Assembly (NCBI RefSeq): GCF_013307245.1
Contig: NZ_CP028941.1
Span: 868,001 to 932,000, forward strand
Length of the DNA: 64,000 bases
Direction of reading: 5' to 3'
From: Polynucleobacter antarcticus
GTDB lineage: Bacteria > Pseudomonadota > Gammaproteobacteria > Burkholderiales > Burkholderiaceae
A program made the position numbers and the translations under genes. Every line of letters starts with the position of its first letter. Position 1 is the first letter of the stretch. The notes beneath the pieces were generated by a model, which was not told the origin of the DNA, did not search any database, and saw only the letters and a list, made by a program, of their open reading frames with translations. Below are positions 24,104-33,716 of this stretch, in pieces.

Positions 24104-24943
24104 ATGAATAATAAAATTGTTAATCCACTTCTTTTAATAGGTTGCTTATTTTCATCTATTGGCTCAGCTCATGCACAGGCAAAAGTAATGCCAAACGTTT
24201 CTGATGAGTGGCGTTTCTCAGTATCTCCTTATGTTTGGGCAGTTGGTGTGTCGGGTACAGTGAACACTAATGATGGCGTTTCTAAAAGTGTTAACCTAGA
24301 CACGAACAAAGTGATTAATGATCTTCGGGGTGGGGCGATGATCACGGGCGAAGCTCATAAAGGTAATTGGGGTATAGGCGTAGATTTCGTGAATGCCAAT
24401 CTACAAAACAAAGCAGCAAAAACGGCTACTGGGCCTCTACCTAACGGCGTGATCGTTAATGCAGACCTGTCAACTAAAGCCAATTTGAAAGATACCTTGC
24501 TGACAGGTGCTTTAATGTATACCGTTTTAAATAAACCGGAAGTATATTTAGACGCCTTAGTGGGTGTTCGTTATATCTCCACTACAGCATCTGTTAAAGC
24601 AACCTTAGATGTCTCAGGCTCTGTGGATGGTCAAATATTGAGGCGGGCTACCATCACACGTTATCCATCACTGACTACCAACACTACGGATCCCATTATT
24701 GGTTTCAAGGGCCGCTATCGCATTGCTGATACCACCTGGTTTATTCCTTTCTATGGCGATATTGGTTCTGGCGGCGGCACTACTAATGTGACTTGGCAGG
24801 CTATGTTAGGCATTGCTAAAGCTTACGACTGGGGTGATGTTTCCCTAGGATATCGCGCGCTGTATTACGATATGAAAGAAACGGGTGCCCTGCAAAAAGT
24901 GACCTTTGGTGGTGCCATCTTGGGTGTAACCATTCCCTTTTAA
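24104..24943 (+). CDS. Predicted outer-membrane protein
   Basis: 279 residues; signal peptide ending AHAQA. WRFSVSPYVWAVGVSGTVN, LLTGALMYTV, WGDVSLGYRALYYDM and the terminal aromatic VTIPF indicate a beta-barrel. It is similar in style to uncharacterised barrels encoded next to hydrolases. It is followed by another exported protein and the amidohydrolases, all in the same direction. Confidence 0.62.
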   Translation: MNNKIVNPLLLIGCLFSSIGSAHAQAKVMPNVSDEWRFSVSPYVWAVGVSGTVNTNDGVSKSVNLDTNKVINDLRGGAMITGEAHKGNWGIGVDFVNANLQNKAAKTATGPLPNGVIVNADLSTKANLKDTLLTGALMYTVLNKPEVYLDALVGVRYISTTASVKATLDVSGSVDGQILRRATITRYPSLTTNTTDPIIGFKGRYRIADTTWFIPFYGDIGSGGGTTNVTWQAMLGIAKAYDWGDVSLGYRALYYDMKETGALQKVTFGGAILGVTIPF

Positions 24944-24971
24944 TTCTTCCTCTTTTTAGTTAAGTTAATTT

Positions 24972-25913
24972 ATGAACATTACACAACGAGTTTTGCTGCC
25001 ACTCTTTTTTGCTGGGGTAACTAGCTTATCTGCCACCCATGTTTTTGCTCAAGGTGCAGTGACCGTAAATGGTGCTAGCGCAACAAAAGCGGAAGACCTT
25101 CGTAGTATTGGTGGCGCCGTTATTCCTGCTACTAATATTCGTAGTCAATCTGCCACTCCGCCAGCAGATTCGGGAAATAGCGCTGTTGATATTGCCAAAA
25201 AATTAGCCAATCCTATTGCTAATATGATTTCAGTGCCGTTTCAGTATGAGTTCAGTCGTGGCATAGGAAGAAATCAAGGCGGATCCGAGCAAACACTCTT
25301 GCTCCAGCCGGTTGCGCCATTTGATCTGGGCGGTGGTGATTCTTTCATTGTGCGACCGATCATCGCTGGCGTAAGAGAGGTGAGTATTGAGAGTCGCCCG
25401 GGTCAATCCTTTTCTGGGTATGGTATCGCTAGCGTAACTCTCGAATCCTTCTACGCTCCCAATACCAGATCGTCATGGATTTGGGGTATCGGCCCGTATG
25501 CGGTCTCTCCGTCTGGAAACAGCGGAAAATTTGGCTCGCAACAAACCGGTGCAGGTGTGACGGCGGTTGTAATCAATCGTGATGGCCCATGGACCTATGG
25601 TTTGTTGGGGTATCAATCTTGGAGTGTGGGCGGGAATCCTACTTTTGGAACTCAGAATAATTTATTTGGAGAGCCTGTCGTTTCTTACACCAATAAAGAT
25701 GCCTGGACGTTCTCTGCCAATATGCAGGCGCAATATAACTACGATGCGCGCCGAACATCTAACCCACTTTATGCTGGCGTTTCTAAGGTGCATATCTTTG
25801 ACGGTGTTCCAATCTCCTTTGGTGCTGGCCCCATTTATTACGTGAGCAATACACCTGGTGGTCCATCAGGTTGGGGTGCTCGTGCTACCGTTACACTAGT
25901 TATCCTGAAATAG
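24972..25913 (+). CDS. Predicted exported/outer-membrane protein
   Basis: 313 residues; signal peptide ending near HVFAQG. A short low-complexity linker (residues 25-75) is followed by strands such as ISVPFQYEFSRGIGRNQGG, FIVRPIIAGVREVSIE, TYGLLGYQSWSVGGNP and VTLVILK at the end. This is the transporter/barrel pattern often annotated as outer-membrane protein. No specific family is recognised. The gap to the preceding gene is 28 bases. Confidence 0.6.
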   Translation: MNITQRVLLPLFFAGVTSLSATHVFAQGAVTVNGASATKAEDLRSIGGAVIPATNIRSQSATPPADSGNSAVDIAKKLANPIANMISVPFQYEFSRGIGRNQGGSEQTLLLQPVAPFDLGGGDSFIVRPIIAGVREVSIESRPGQSFSGYGIASVTLESFYAPNTRSSWIWGIGPYAVSPSGNSGKFGSQQTGAGVTAVVINRDGPWTYGLLGYQSWSVGGNPTFGTQNNLFGEPVVSYTNKDAWTFSANMQAQYNYDARRTSNPLYAGVSKVHIFDGVPISFGAGPIYYVSNTPGGPSGWGARATVTLVILK

Positions 25914-25941
25914 TAAAACCGAATAAAACGAGGCTATAGAG

Positions 25942-27648
25942 ATGAAATTTATTCCAAAATTACTTGGCATGTTATTAATGGCTCAATGCGCAGCATCCTT
26001 TGCAAAAGGAAATGCTGACACGATTTTTTACGGTGGTCCTATTGTGACTGTGAATGCCAAGAATGAAGAAGTTCAGGCTCTTGCCGTCCAAAATGGAAAG
26101 ATTGTTGCAGTGGGTACTAAGGACGCTGTAACAAAAGAATGGCAAGCCGGTAACACTAAGGTGATTGATTTACAGGGACAAACCTTAATGCCAGGCTTTG
26201 TTGAGCCGCACGTTCACATCATGGTGACCGCCATATTTGAGGGTTTAGGTCTTAATTTAAGCAACTTTAACTTGCCCTACGACACCATCGATACGCTGAC
26301 TCAGAAAATGAAAGCGGGCTTAAAGGATGTGCCTCCCGGTGGATGGTTAATTGGATTTGGTGTGGATCCCTCACGTACCTCACCCTTTATGGCTGAACTG
26401 AATGCGGATGTTTTGGATAAAGTCTCCAAAGACGTACCGATTTTTATAGTTAATCAATCTGGTCACATCGCTTATGTGAACCGCAAGGCATTAGAGCTTG
26501 CTGGCGTAACAGATAAGTCTGCTAGTCCTCCGAGTGGCGGCATCTACGTCAAGGATGCGAAGGGCAGGCTTACAGGGAAATTGGTAGAACCGCCTTCCTA
26601 TTTGCCCTTCATGTCAAAAATGCCCAATCCCACTGAAGCCCAATTATTTGGAGCTATTCAGAGCATGATGAACAAGATAGCATCTACGGGAGTAACAACT
26701 GCATCAGAAATGAGTGTAGGGGGTAATTTTGGTGTTGATAAAGAAGCCGCTATTTATAAAACGATCTTTGCAAAGAATACTTCCCCTATTCGGGTGCGTG
26801 GGTATTTATGGGGGCAGGCACTTCCGGTAGGTTATAACAATATTAAGCCTAATGAAGGCGATGATAAGTTACGTTTTATTGGAGTCAAATATATATCTGA
26901 TGGCTCTACGCAAGGCTTAACAGCTGCACTCAATCAGCCCTATTCTTACCCTAAGGATACCAAGTGGAGTGGGGCTCTTGACTATAAGGATGCTGAAATT
27001 TATAGCTTGTCCAAACCCTTTTTTGACCAAGGCTGGCAAATCTCTACCCACGCTAATGGCGATAAGGCAATTGATCAAACCTTAAATAATTATTCCAAGT
27101 TATTGGCCGGAAATTCCAAACCTGCAGAGCGTCGTTTACGCATTGAGCATTTCACCGTGAACAATGAATCTCAGGTTAAGAAGGCAGTTTCTTTGGGTGT
27201 AGTACCTAGCTTTACTATTGGCCACATAGATTATTGGGGATCAGCCTTTGATCAACACCTCATTGGGCCAGAGCGCGCTAAGCGAATTGACCCAGCGGGA
27301 GATTTTAAGAGATTAGGCGCGAAATTCACATTGCATAGCGATACCCCTGTATCTAATGTGGGTCCTTTGAACTACATCAGTGAGGCAGTCACGCGTTTAT
27401 GGCAGCTGCCTCCAAAAAAAGCACTGGGAGCTAATCAGGCTATTTCAGTTGATGATGCAATCCGCGCCATAACAATTGATGCAGCATATCAAATATTTGC
27501 TGACAACATCATAGGCAGCCTGGAAGTAGGCAAGCAGGCGGATTTAGTTGTCCTAGAAAAAAATCCTCGCAAAACATCGCCCGCAGATATTCGTAACATC
27601 AAGGTTAAGGAAACGTGGATCGATGGTAAGCAGGTGAGCTTAAAGTAA
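25942..27648 (+). CDS. Secreted YtcJ-type amidohydrolase 1
   Basis: 568 residues with a signal peptide (to about ASFAKG). Amidohydrolase_3/YtcJ features: DTIFYGGPIVTVNA, the metal motif GFVEPHVHIM (HxH), WQISTHANGDKAID (third His), RLRIEHFTV (fourth) and TLHSDTPVSN (Asp). These metal-dependent hydrolases act on C-N bonds; the substrate is unknown. It has a hairpin after the stop and is the first of three in tandem. Confidence 0.85.
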   Translation: MKFIPKLLGMLLMAQCAASFAKGNADTIFYGGPIVTVNAKNEEVQALAVQNGKIVAVGTKDAVTKEWQAGNTKVIDLQGQTLMPGFVEPHVHIMVTAIFEGLGLNLSNFNLPYDTIDTLTQKMKAGLKDVPPGGWLIGFGVDPSRTSPFMAELNADVLDKVSKDVPIFIVNQSGHIAYVNRKALELAGVTDKSASPPSGGIYVKDAKGRLTGKLVEPPSYLPFMSKMPNPTEAQLFGAIQSMMNKIASTGVTTASEMSVGGNFGVDKEAAIYKTIFAKNTSPIRVRGYLWGQALPVGYNNIKPNEGDDKLRFIGVKYISDGSTQGLTAALNQPYSYPKDTKWSGALDYKDAEIYSLSKPFFDQGWQISTHANGDKAIDQTLNNYSKLLAGNSKPAERRLRIEHFTVNNESQVKKAVSLGVVPSFTIGHIDYWGSAFDQHLIGPERAKRIDPAGDFKRLGAKFTLHSDTPVSNVGPLNYISEAVTRLWQLPPKKALGANQAISVDDAIRAITIDAAYQIFADNIIGSLEVGKQADLVVLEKNPRKTSPADIRNIKVKETWIDGKQVSLK

Positions 27649-27684
27649 GGCTAAGTGTTAGTAGAGTCATATCGTATTTAAAGA

Positions 27685-27705
27685 TGCCCACTTTGTGGGT
27701 GTTTT
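27685..27705 (+). terminator. Weak terminator between amidohydrolases 1 and 2
   Basis: GCCCAC, loop TTT, GTGGGT with following TTTTT. The stem is short, so partial read-through into the next gene is likely. Confidence 0.55.
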
Positions 27706-27743
27706 TATTAATATGAAACACAATTAAACGTAAAAGAGGAAAA

Positions 27744-29540
27744 ATGCTTCATTACAAAGTGAGAGTCTTATGTATCTGTGTGCTTGGCCTTTTTTTTGGA
27801 GCTGCCAATGCAGTTCAGTTACTTGATCCGCCATCGACACCGCAGGTTTCCAATATCACCGTCTTTGTGGCTAAGAAGATTGTTACTATGGATCCGGCTA
27901 TTCCTCATGCAACCGCCGTGGCCGTGTCGGATGGACGTATTCTGTCAGTAGGCTCGCTGGCTGATATGAAACCTTGGACAGATAAATATCCCACCAAAAT
28001 CAACCGTGATTTTGCGACTAAGGTGATTTATCCGGGCTTTGTTGAGCCACATGCACACCCCTTGCTCGCTGGAATCTTATTTAACAAACCCTTGCTTACC
28101 CCATCACCTATGCCGAACCCTTGGGGCCCTGCATTTCCCGGAGTGGCTAATTTGCCAGCAGCGATGAAGCTGTTAAAAAAGTATTCAGACGATATTAAAG
28201 ATCCTAGTAAGCCTCTTGTAGCCTGGGGATATGATGTTGTTGCGATGGGGAAGGTTCCTGACCGGCAAATGTTAGATCAGGCCTCTAATGTTCGCCCCAT
28301 TATTGTTTGGGATTTGTCTGGTCACGACATGTACGTCAATAGCGCCATGATCAAAGCTTATGACATTACACCCGAAAAAGTAAAGAGTATTCCGGGAGTT
28401 GGCCTAGATGCAAATGGCCAGTTAAATGGCCGATTTTTAGATATTCCTGCTTTGATGTACATCATGAAGCTTGCTGGTAAAGATATCTTAAGTTCCGATG
28501 AAGTTCCTACCGACTATATGTATATCAATGATTTGATGCAGCAAGCAGGCATCACGACCTCAGGTGATTTGGCATTTGGTAGCCTAAACATTGACATGGA
28601 AACCAAGTTAATGAAGGCCTACACAAATTCGGCTGCAGGCGATTTGCGTATTGTCCCTGTAGTTTACTCAGAACCTTTTATTCAGAAGTACGGTAACAAC
28701 GCGATTAAAGAAGCGCAAAACTTGAAGCTACAAGACAATGATCGCCTGATGTTTCAGGGTGTGAAGTTTTATAGTGATGGCGGCTACTTACCGGAAACTA
28801 TGCGCATGGAAAATCCGGGCTATATAGACGGCAGCCTCGGTTCCTCAAACTTTAAGTCTGCACAAGATTTTGCTGGTGCAATGCAGCCTTGGTGGGATGC
28901 AGGATTTCATATTCATATTCATAGCAATGGTGATAAAGGCAATCAAAACTCAATTAATGCTTTGCAACTCATGATTGATGCAAAACCTCGCTTTGATCAT
29001 CGCTATACGATTAACCATTTTGGTATCCCATCCACCGCTATGGTGATGAAGATAAAAGTACTAGGCGCAGTGGTGAGTACCAATATATCGTACATTTCTG
29101 AGCGTGCTCAATTAGAATATCCAGCCTTAGGTATGGACCGTGCTTCGTATGCAACGCGTCTAGGAACTTTAGTGCGTAGTGGCGTCGTGACCTCAATTCA
29201 TTCAGATGCACCAGTATCAGCCCCAGCACCGTTGAAGGGTGCCTGGACTGCTGTTACTCGAAGGGACGTATACAAAGACGGAAAAATCTGGGCTCCAGCG
29301 GAAGCGGTGACTGTACAAGATGCCATGAAGATGATTACGATCAACGCTGCCTACACTCTTGGGGTAGAAGATAAGGTAGGCTCGATTGAGCCGGGTAAAT
29401 TTGCTGACTTTACCGTATTAGAGTCCGACCCACAGACCGTATCTGCGATCAAAATAAAAGATGTCGCTGTTGTTGCAACGGTAATCGGTGGTAAGGTAGT
29501 ATTAGTTTCACAAACCAAAAAGCCAAGACCATTTAAATAA
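27744..29540 (+). CDS. Secreted YtcJ-type amidohydrolase 2
   Basis: 598 residues with a signal peptide (to about GAANAV) and an AGAGGAAAA ribosome site. Metal motifs: GFVEPHAHPLL, FHIHIHSNGDKGNQNS, YTINHFGIPS and SIHSDAPVSAPAP. It is diverged from its neighbours (different lid segments, e.g. NPWGPAFPGVANLPAAM), which suggests a different substrate. It is the middle gene of the tandem set. Confidence 0.85.
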   Translation: MLHYKVRVLCICVLGLFFGAANAVQLLDPPSTPQVSNITVFVAKKIVTMDPAIPHATAVAVSDGRILSVGSLADMKPWTDKYPTKINRDFATKVIYPGFVEPHAHPLLAGILFNKPLLTPSPMPNPWGPAFPGVANLPAAMKLLKKYSDDIKDPSKPLVAWGYDVVAMGKVPDRQMLDQASNVRPIIVWDLSGHDMYVNSAMIKAYDITPEKVKSIPGVGLDANGQLNGRFLDIPALMYIMKLAGKDILSSDEVPTDYMYINDLMQQAGITTSGDLAFGSLNIDMETKLMKAYTNSAAGDLRIVPVVYSEPFIQKYGNNAIKEAQNLKLQDNDRLMFQGVKFYSDGGYLPETMRMENPGYIDGSLGSSNFKSAQDFAGAMQPWWDAGFHIHIHSNGDKGNQNSINALQLMIDAKPRFDHRYTINHFGIPSTAMVMKIKVLGAVVSTNISYISERAQLEYPALGMDRASYATRLGTLVRSGVVTSIHSDAPVSAPAPLKGAWTAVTRRDVYKDGKIWAPAEAVTVQDAMKMITINAAYTLGVEDKVGSIEPGKFADFTVLESDPQTVSAIKIKDVAVVATVIGGKVVLVSQTKKPRPFK

Positions 29541-29550
29541 TCAAATTACT

Positions 29551-31353
29551 ATGACCCATAAATTAATCCTTAAGGCTTTACCCATCCTCTCACTCTGCTG
29601 TTTATCTAATTTTGTTTTTGCGGAAATACAGATTCTGAAAGCCTCTACGATTATTACTATGGATGATAAGAATCCACGTGCGGAGGCCATTGCTTTTGAC
29701 ACCACTACTAAAAAAATTACTGCTGTTGGTTCACTGAAAAATGTCACTGCATCTGCGCCAAATGCCAAGGTCAGTGATCTTGGTTCTGCAGTACTGATGC
29801 CTGGGTTTATTGACCCACACAACCATCCTTTTCTCTCAGGTTTGTCTACTCAAGAACCTGCCTATTGGGTTGCGCCATACGTGGGTTACAAAACATGGGC
29901 GGATGTTAAAGCCAAGATATTAAAAGCAGATGCTGAGGCTCCTGCTGGAAGGCCATTAGTCTTTAATGGCGTAGATAGATTACTGCAACAAGCTCCTTTG
30001 CCTACTCGCGCAGTGCTTGATCCACTGACACCGAGCGGGCGTGCAATTGTTGTGATTGATAACTCTGGCCATGCAGTGTATTTCAACTCAGCAACTCTAA
30101 AATTGTTGGGCTGGAAGGGCGGTAAACCGCCTGCAAATCCGGTTGGCGGAAGTTATGGCCGTTATAAAGACGGTACTTCAAACGGCGTTGGCAATGAATC
30201 CGCTGCTCTATTTACGATCCTAGGCCCGATTCTTCCAAAAGCCATCCCCCAACCATTACAGTCCGGCGCAAAATGGTACGCCTACATGGCATCATTGGGT
30301 ATTACATCGACTTCAGAGCATACCTATAACAGTGGTCAATATAAAGGATATCTAGCGCTAGCATCCTTACCAAACAGCCCTTTAAGAATGCACGTTTATC
30401 ATATGGCAATCGAACCAGACGCGGGCGCGAATGTCACTTGGCCTGATCCGAGTATGGTTCGCAAAAACGGAATTAAGTTGTGGGCAGATGGAAGCCCTTG
30501 GTTGGGTTCTGTTGCTACAAGCTTTGGCTACCTAGACAACGCACGAACAAAGCAAGCCGAAATTATTCTTGGACCGCTGGGTGAAAAAGGTATGAATTAC
30601 ACCCGCTTGCAACTCGATCAAATGCTCGATCAGTATGCCCCGATGGGTTATCAAATGGCATTTCACTGTAATGGTGATGTTGGCTTTGATGTTGTCTTGG
30701 ATGCCTATGAACGCGCTTTAGTGAAGAATAAGTTGTTAGGCACAGACCACCGCTGGCGTGTTGAGCATCTTGGAGCCGCTAGGGCAGATCAATTTAAGCG
30801 AGCTGAAAGCCTTGGGGTGACAGTTTCTTTGGCGCCTTTTCAATTTATTTATTGGGGTGACCTACTAGATGGAACAATGTTTAAGCCTGAGTATGGAGCC
30901 CAATGGCAAAGTGCCGGCGATGCATTTAAGGCAAATGTCCACACTTCTTTTCACAATGATGGATCAGTATCCCCACCCGATACCCTCAGAAATATTCAGC
31001 ACATGGTGACTCGAACTTCTGATTCCGGCAAAGTGCATGGCGCTAATCAAGCAGTCACCTTAGATCAGGCTCTCAGAGCCTCAACCATCAATGGCGCTTA
31101 TCAATTAAAACGCGATAAAGAGATTGGATCATTAGAGGTAGGAAAATATGCGGATTTGGTAGAGCTGACAGCCGATATTACGGCAGTAAAGCCTGGTGAA
31201 ATTACAGATAAAGTAAAAGTTAAGGGAACATGGCTCGGCGGCAAAAGAATCGACCCTAAACAATTCCTGAAAGAAGCAGCTGCAATTGATCCATCAGAAC
31301 ACAAAGATTTAGGCAGCGCTTCCACGAAATCTATGCACCAACACAGTCATTAA
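29551..31353 (+). CDS. Secreted YtcJ-type amidohydrolase 3
   Basis: 600 residues with a signal peptide (to about NFVFAE). Motifs: GFIDPHNHPFLSG, QMAFHCNGDVGFD, WRVEHLGAARADQ and TSFHNDGSVSPPDT. The third metal histidine is kept in FHCNGD. It has a His-rich C-terminus (STKSMHQHSH) absent from the other two. It starts 10 bases after amidohydrolase 2, so the two are co-transcribed. Confidence 0.85.
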   Translation: MTHKLILKALPILSLCCLSNFVFAEIQILKASTIITMDDKNPRAEAIAFDTTTKKITAVGSLKNVTASAPNAKVSDLGSAVLMPGFIDPHNHPFLSGLSTQEPAYWVAPYVGYKTWADVKAKILKADAEAPAGRPLVFNGVDRLLQQAPLPTRAVLDPLTPSGRAIVVIDNSGHAVYFNSATLKLLGWKGGKPPANPVGGSYGRYKDGTSNGVGNESAALFTILGPILPKAIPQPLQSGAKWYAYMASLGITSTSEHTYNSGQYKGYLALASLPNSPLRMHVYHMAIEPDAGANVTWPDPSMVRKNGIKLWADGSPWLGSVATSFGYLDNARTKQAEIILGPLGEKGMNYTRLQLDQMLDQYAPMGYQMAFHCNGDVGFDVVLDAYERALVKNKLLGTDHRWRVEHLGAARADQFKRAESLGVTVSLAPFQFIYWGDLLDGTMFKPEYGAQWQSAGDAFKANVHTSFHNDGSVSPPDTLRNIQHMVTRTSDSGKVHGANQAVTLDQALRASTINGAYQLKRDKEIGSLEVGKYADLVELTADITAVKPGEITDKVKVKGTWLGGKRIDPKQFLKEAAAIDPSEHKDLGSASTKSMHQHSH

Positions 31354-31457
31354 TGTTTATTTCTTCCTATATGCATCAATTGAGAAGACGCTTTCAATGT
31401 TAATCAAGAGTAATATGTATTTGTAGAATCTTTTAATCCGTTTATTAAGGAAATTTC

Positions 31458-31907
31458 ATGACTTCTTTTCGTAAAGTACTATTAACTGCCTTTGCTGGCC
31501 TGATGATCATTGCTAGTTCGGCATTTGCTTCAGATGCTCCCAAGAAACCTTCTGGCACTGTCAGTATTAATGAAACTCAATTTGCCCTAATTATTGGGGG
31601 TTCAGTAGGCGGCGGAGAGCTTACATTTCAAGGTAAAAAATATCCCTTTAAAGTGAGTGGTATGAGTATAGGTGCCAATGTAGGGGCTTCTAAGGTATCT
31701 GCAGTTGGCGAAGTGTATGACTTAAAAGATCTATCGAAATTTTCTGGAACTTTTAGCGCACTAAATAGCGCTATTACTCTTGGCGGCGGTGTTGGCGGTA
31801 CAGTATTGAAGAATGAAAATGGCGTAATTATGCGTCTGACTAGTACTTCTGCAGGCTTGCAACTCAATTTAAGTGCTAGTGGTGTAACGGTAAAGTTGGA
31901 GAAGTAA
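31458..31907 (+). CDS. Exported glycine-rich beta protein
   Basis: 149 residues with a signal peptide ending SAFASD. The mature part is beta-rich: FALIIGGSVGGGELTFQGKK, YPFKVSGMSIGANVGASKVS, then AVGEVYDLKDLSKF and a second GGGVGG run. I recognise no named family with confidence. The pattern suggests a small lipid- or membrane-associated periplasmic domain. It ends the plus-strand block and is followed by a terminator. Confidence 0.6.
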   Translation: MTSFRKVLLTAFAGLMIIASSAFASDAPKKPSGTVSINETQFALIIGGSVGGGELTFQGKKYPFKVSGMSIGANVGASKVSAVGEVYDLKDLSKFSGTFSALNSAITLGGGVGGTVLKNENGVIMRLTSTSAGLQLNLSASGVTVKLEK

Positions 31908-31958
31908 TTTACTGCCAATATTAATCGGCCAATTTGGTCTTAATAATTAGCAATCAAA

Positions 31959-31989
31959 TCCTCGTCAAGACTGACGAGGATTTTTTTTT
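31959..31989 (+). terminator. Terminator at the end of the amidohydrolase block
   Basis: TCCTCGTC, loop, GACGAGGA followed by eight or more T. Confidence 0.87.
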
Positions 31990-32016
31990 AACAATGTCAG
32001 ACTTCAGTAAATTCAA

Positions 32017-32721
32017 TTATTTCTCTGGTAAAAAGAAATATATATTTTCGTTGCTTGCGCCTTTATTAGTTTGCATTGATTCCTGAATAATAGTTTTTGT
32101 CATGGTAATGAATGATTGTGTCGATCCAGCAATTGTCCTAAACGGTTGCCCCTGAATGGTGACTACGCCTTCGCCTAATAACTCATTGGTCTGACTATCG
32201 GTTAACTTGTGCTCTACCAACATGGCTGGGGTTTTTGCATTCACACCAGCCGCATATGTACCGGCTGTTAGTGCCATACCAACCGGAGTGAAATTCCAGG
32301 GCTGTAATGAATTATCGGTACTCTCAAGACCTGTAATGCCAACAGATGCACGCACTACATTTGGGCCCGGTTCTGTAACAATCTGAATATTGCCCCGACT
32401 TTTGATCATTTCTACCATTGAGGCTTGTAAGGCTGACTTTGCTTGGTTGATGGTGTCCTGAGTAATTTCTTGAGTGATATTTTGATTTAAGTAAATAGGG
32501 TCTAAGATAACTGCCGTATAGGCATTTGTTTTTATATCCGCTTTGCGATACCTCCATATTCTTACATCTTGATTCGTGGTCGCCATCGCGGTTAGGAGGC
32601 TGTAATCTGGTAAAAATCCGGATCGTGGCATAGCCTCACTGGCTAACTTTGTTGTGGTGCTGCAGGCTGTCAGTAGCGTGAATGTAGCTGCTACGCAAAG
32701 AAGGGCGGTAAGTTTTTTCAT
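32017..32721 (-). CDS. DUF3313 lipoprotein, paralogue 2
   Basis: 234 residues; lipobox LLTACS. Shares long blocks with 18966-19652 (RSGFLPDY, AVILDPIYLNQN, QAKSALQASM, SLQPWNFTPVGMAL, GVNAKTPAMLVE). A C-terminal tail (NENIYFFLPEK) is unique to this copy. Being inverted relative to paralogue 1, the two frame a 12.4-kb interval. Confidence 0.82.
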   Translation of the reverse strand: MKKLTALLCVAATFTLLTACSTTTKLASEAMPRSGFLPDYSLLTAMATTNQDVRIWRYRKADIKTNAYTAVILDPIYLNQNITQEITQDTINQAKSALQASMVEMIKSRGNIQIVTEPGPNVVRASVGITGLESTDNSLQPWNFTPVGMALTAGTYAAGVNAKTPAMLVEHKLTDSQTNELLGEGVVTIQGQPFRTIAGSTQSFITMTKTIIQESMQTNKGASNENIYFFLPEK

Positions 32722-32834
32722 GATTTAAGGATATGCCAGCATTGAGAAAGTAATTGTGTGATTTTGCGACAACACTATCAATATAGATAAAAACCTTTTT
32801 TTAAGCTTACTAAACCTTACAAGGATGGGTTGTA

Positions 32835-33063
32835 GAGCCCGGTATTGCGAGAAGGCCTAGCGCCTAGCTTATGTTGATCTTTGGGCTGGAGGTCTATTTT
32901 GGGTTTTACCGTCTTATATAGACATATAAATCTGATATCGTTTAGTTTGGCAGAAATATGGATAAGTCCTGCCTACATTGATTATTGGGGTGATAAGTGG
33001 GGAATGCTAAGGTACTTCTAGCCATTATCTTTAATTGATCAAAGTTTTACCTCGTAGTCGAAT
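32835..33063 (-). mobile_element. Remnant of an IS30 end
   Basis: About 230 bases aligning to 6535-6766 of the intact element: GGTATTGCGAG, TTGGGTTTT(A)CCGTCTT, ATATAAATCTGATATCGTT (in both), AGTTTGGC and the terminal repeat at 33044-33063 (16 of 20 bases). It contains the former N-terminal coding region of the transposase, now broken by small indels, with no left end. It fills most of the gap 32722-33086, directly upstream of the PQI operon. Confidence 0.82.
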
Positions 33064-33086
33064 TTACCTCATTAAGTTAAGGCGCT

Positions 33087-33716
33087 ATGGATTTAAAAGA
33101 ATTACTAGTGTGCGATCAATGCGATTTATTATTGCAAGAAACACCATTAAAGCCTGGCGGTAAGGCATTATGTAGTCGCTGTGGGGCTGTTCTATATCGA
33201 TCGCTGCCGCTTGGCTTAGAGCGCAGCTTAGTTTTTTCTCTCACTTCTGCAACTCTATTCCTAGTTTCCAATAGCTTTCCGATTGTGACTATCAGCTCTC
33301 AAGGCTTGACCAATTCAACGACCTTACTGGATGCTGCTTATAGACTCTTCAATGATGGCATTCTCAGTATTGCCGGTTTAGTTTTCATAACCACCTTTTT
33401 AATGCCAGCCCTAGAAATCATGGCCTTAATCTATTTACTTTTACCGGTTAAGTTAGGCCGTTTACCACCTGGATTTTCTTACGCATTTAGATTAATTCAT
33501 TTTGTGAAGCCCTGGGCTATGGTTGAAGTATTTATGCTGGGCTTACTAGTGACGATTACTAAACTCAATGCATTTGCTTCAGTAGAGCCTGATATTGGTT
33601 TGGTTGCCTTTATTTTGCTAATGATATCTATGACTGCGGCAGCGGCTAATTTTGATACGCATGATTTTTGGCGCAAAGTAGCCCAGATCAAAGCATCAGG
33701 GAGCAGGGCATGCTGA
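33087..33716 (+). CDS. PqiA-domain protein, first half
   Basis: 209 residues. A zinc-ribbon-like start (CDQCDLLLQE...CSRCG) then four hydrophobic segments with SNSFPIVTISSQGL and LRLIHFVKPWAMVEVF-like RLIHFVKPWAMVEVFMLG. This is one PqiA domain; E. coli PqiA carries two fused. The second half is the next gene, overlapping by 7 bases (ATGCTGA). PqiA works with PqiB/PqiC in MCE-type lipid transport between membranes. Confidence 0.85.
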   Translation: MDLKELLVCDQCDLLLQETPLKPGGKALCSRCGAVLYRSLPLGLERSLVFSLTSATLFLVSNSFPIVTISSQGLTNSTTLLDAAYRLFNDGILSIAGLVFITTFLMPALEIMALIYLLLPVKLGRLPPGFSYAFRLIHFVKPWAMVEVFMLGLLVTITKLNAFASVEPDIGLVAFILLMISMTAAAANFDTHDFWRKVAQIKASGSRAC

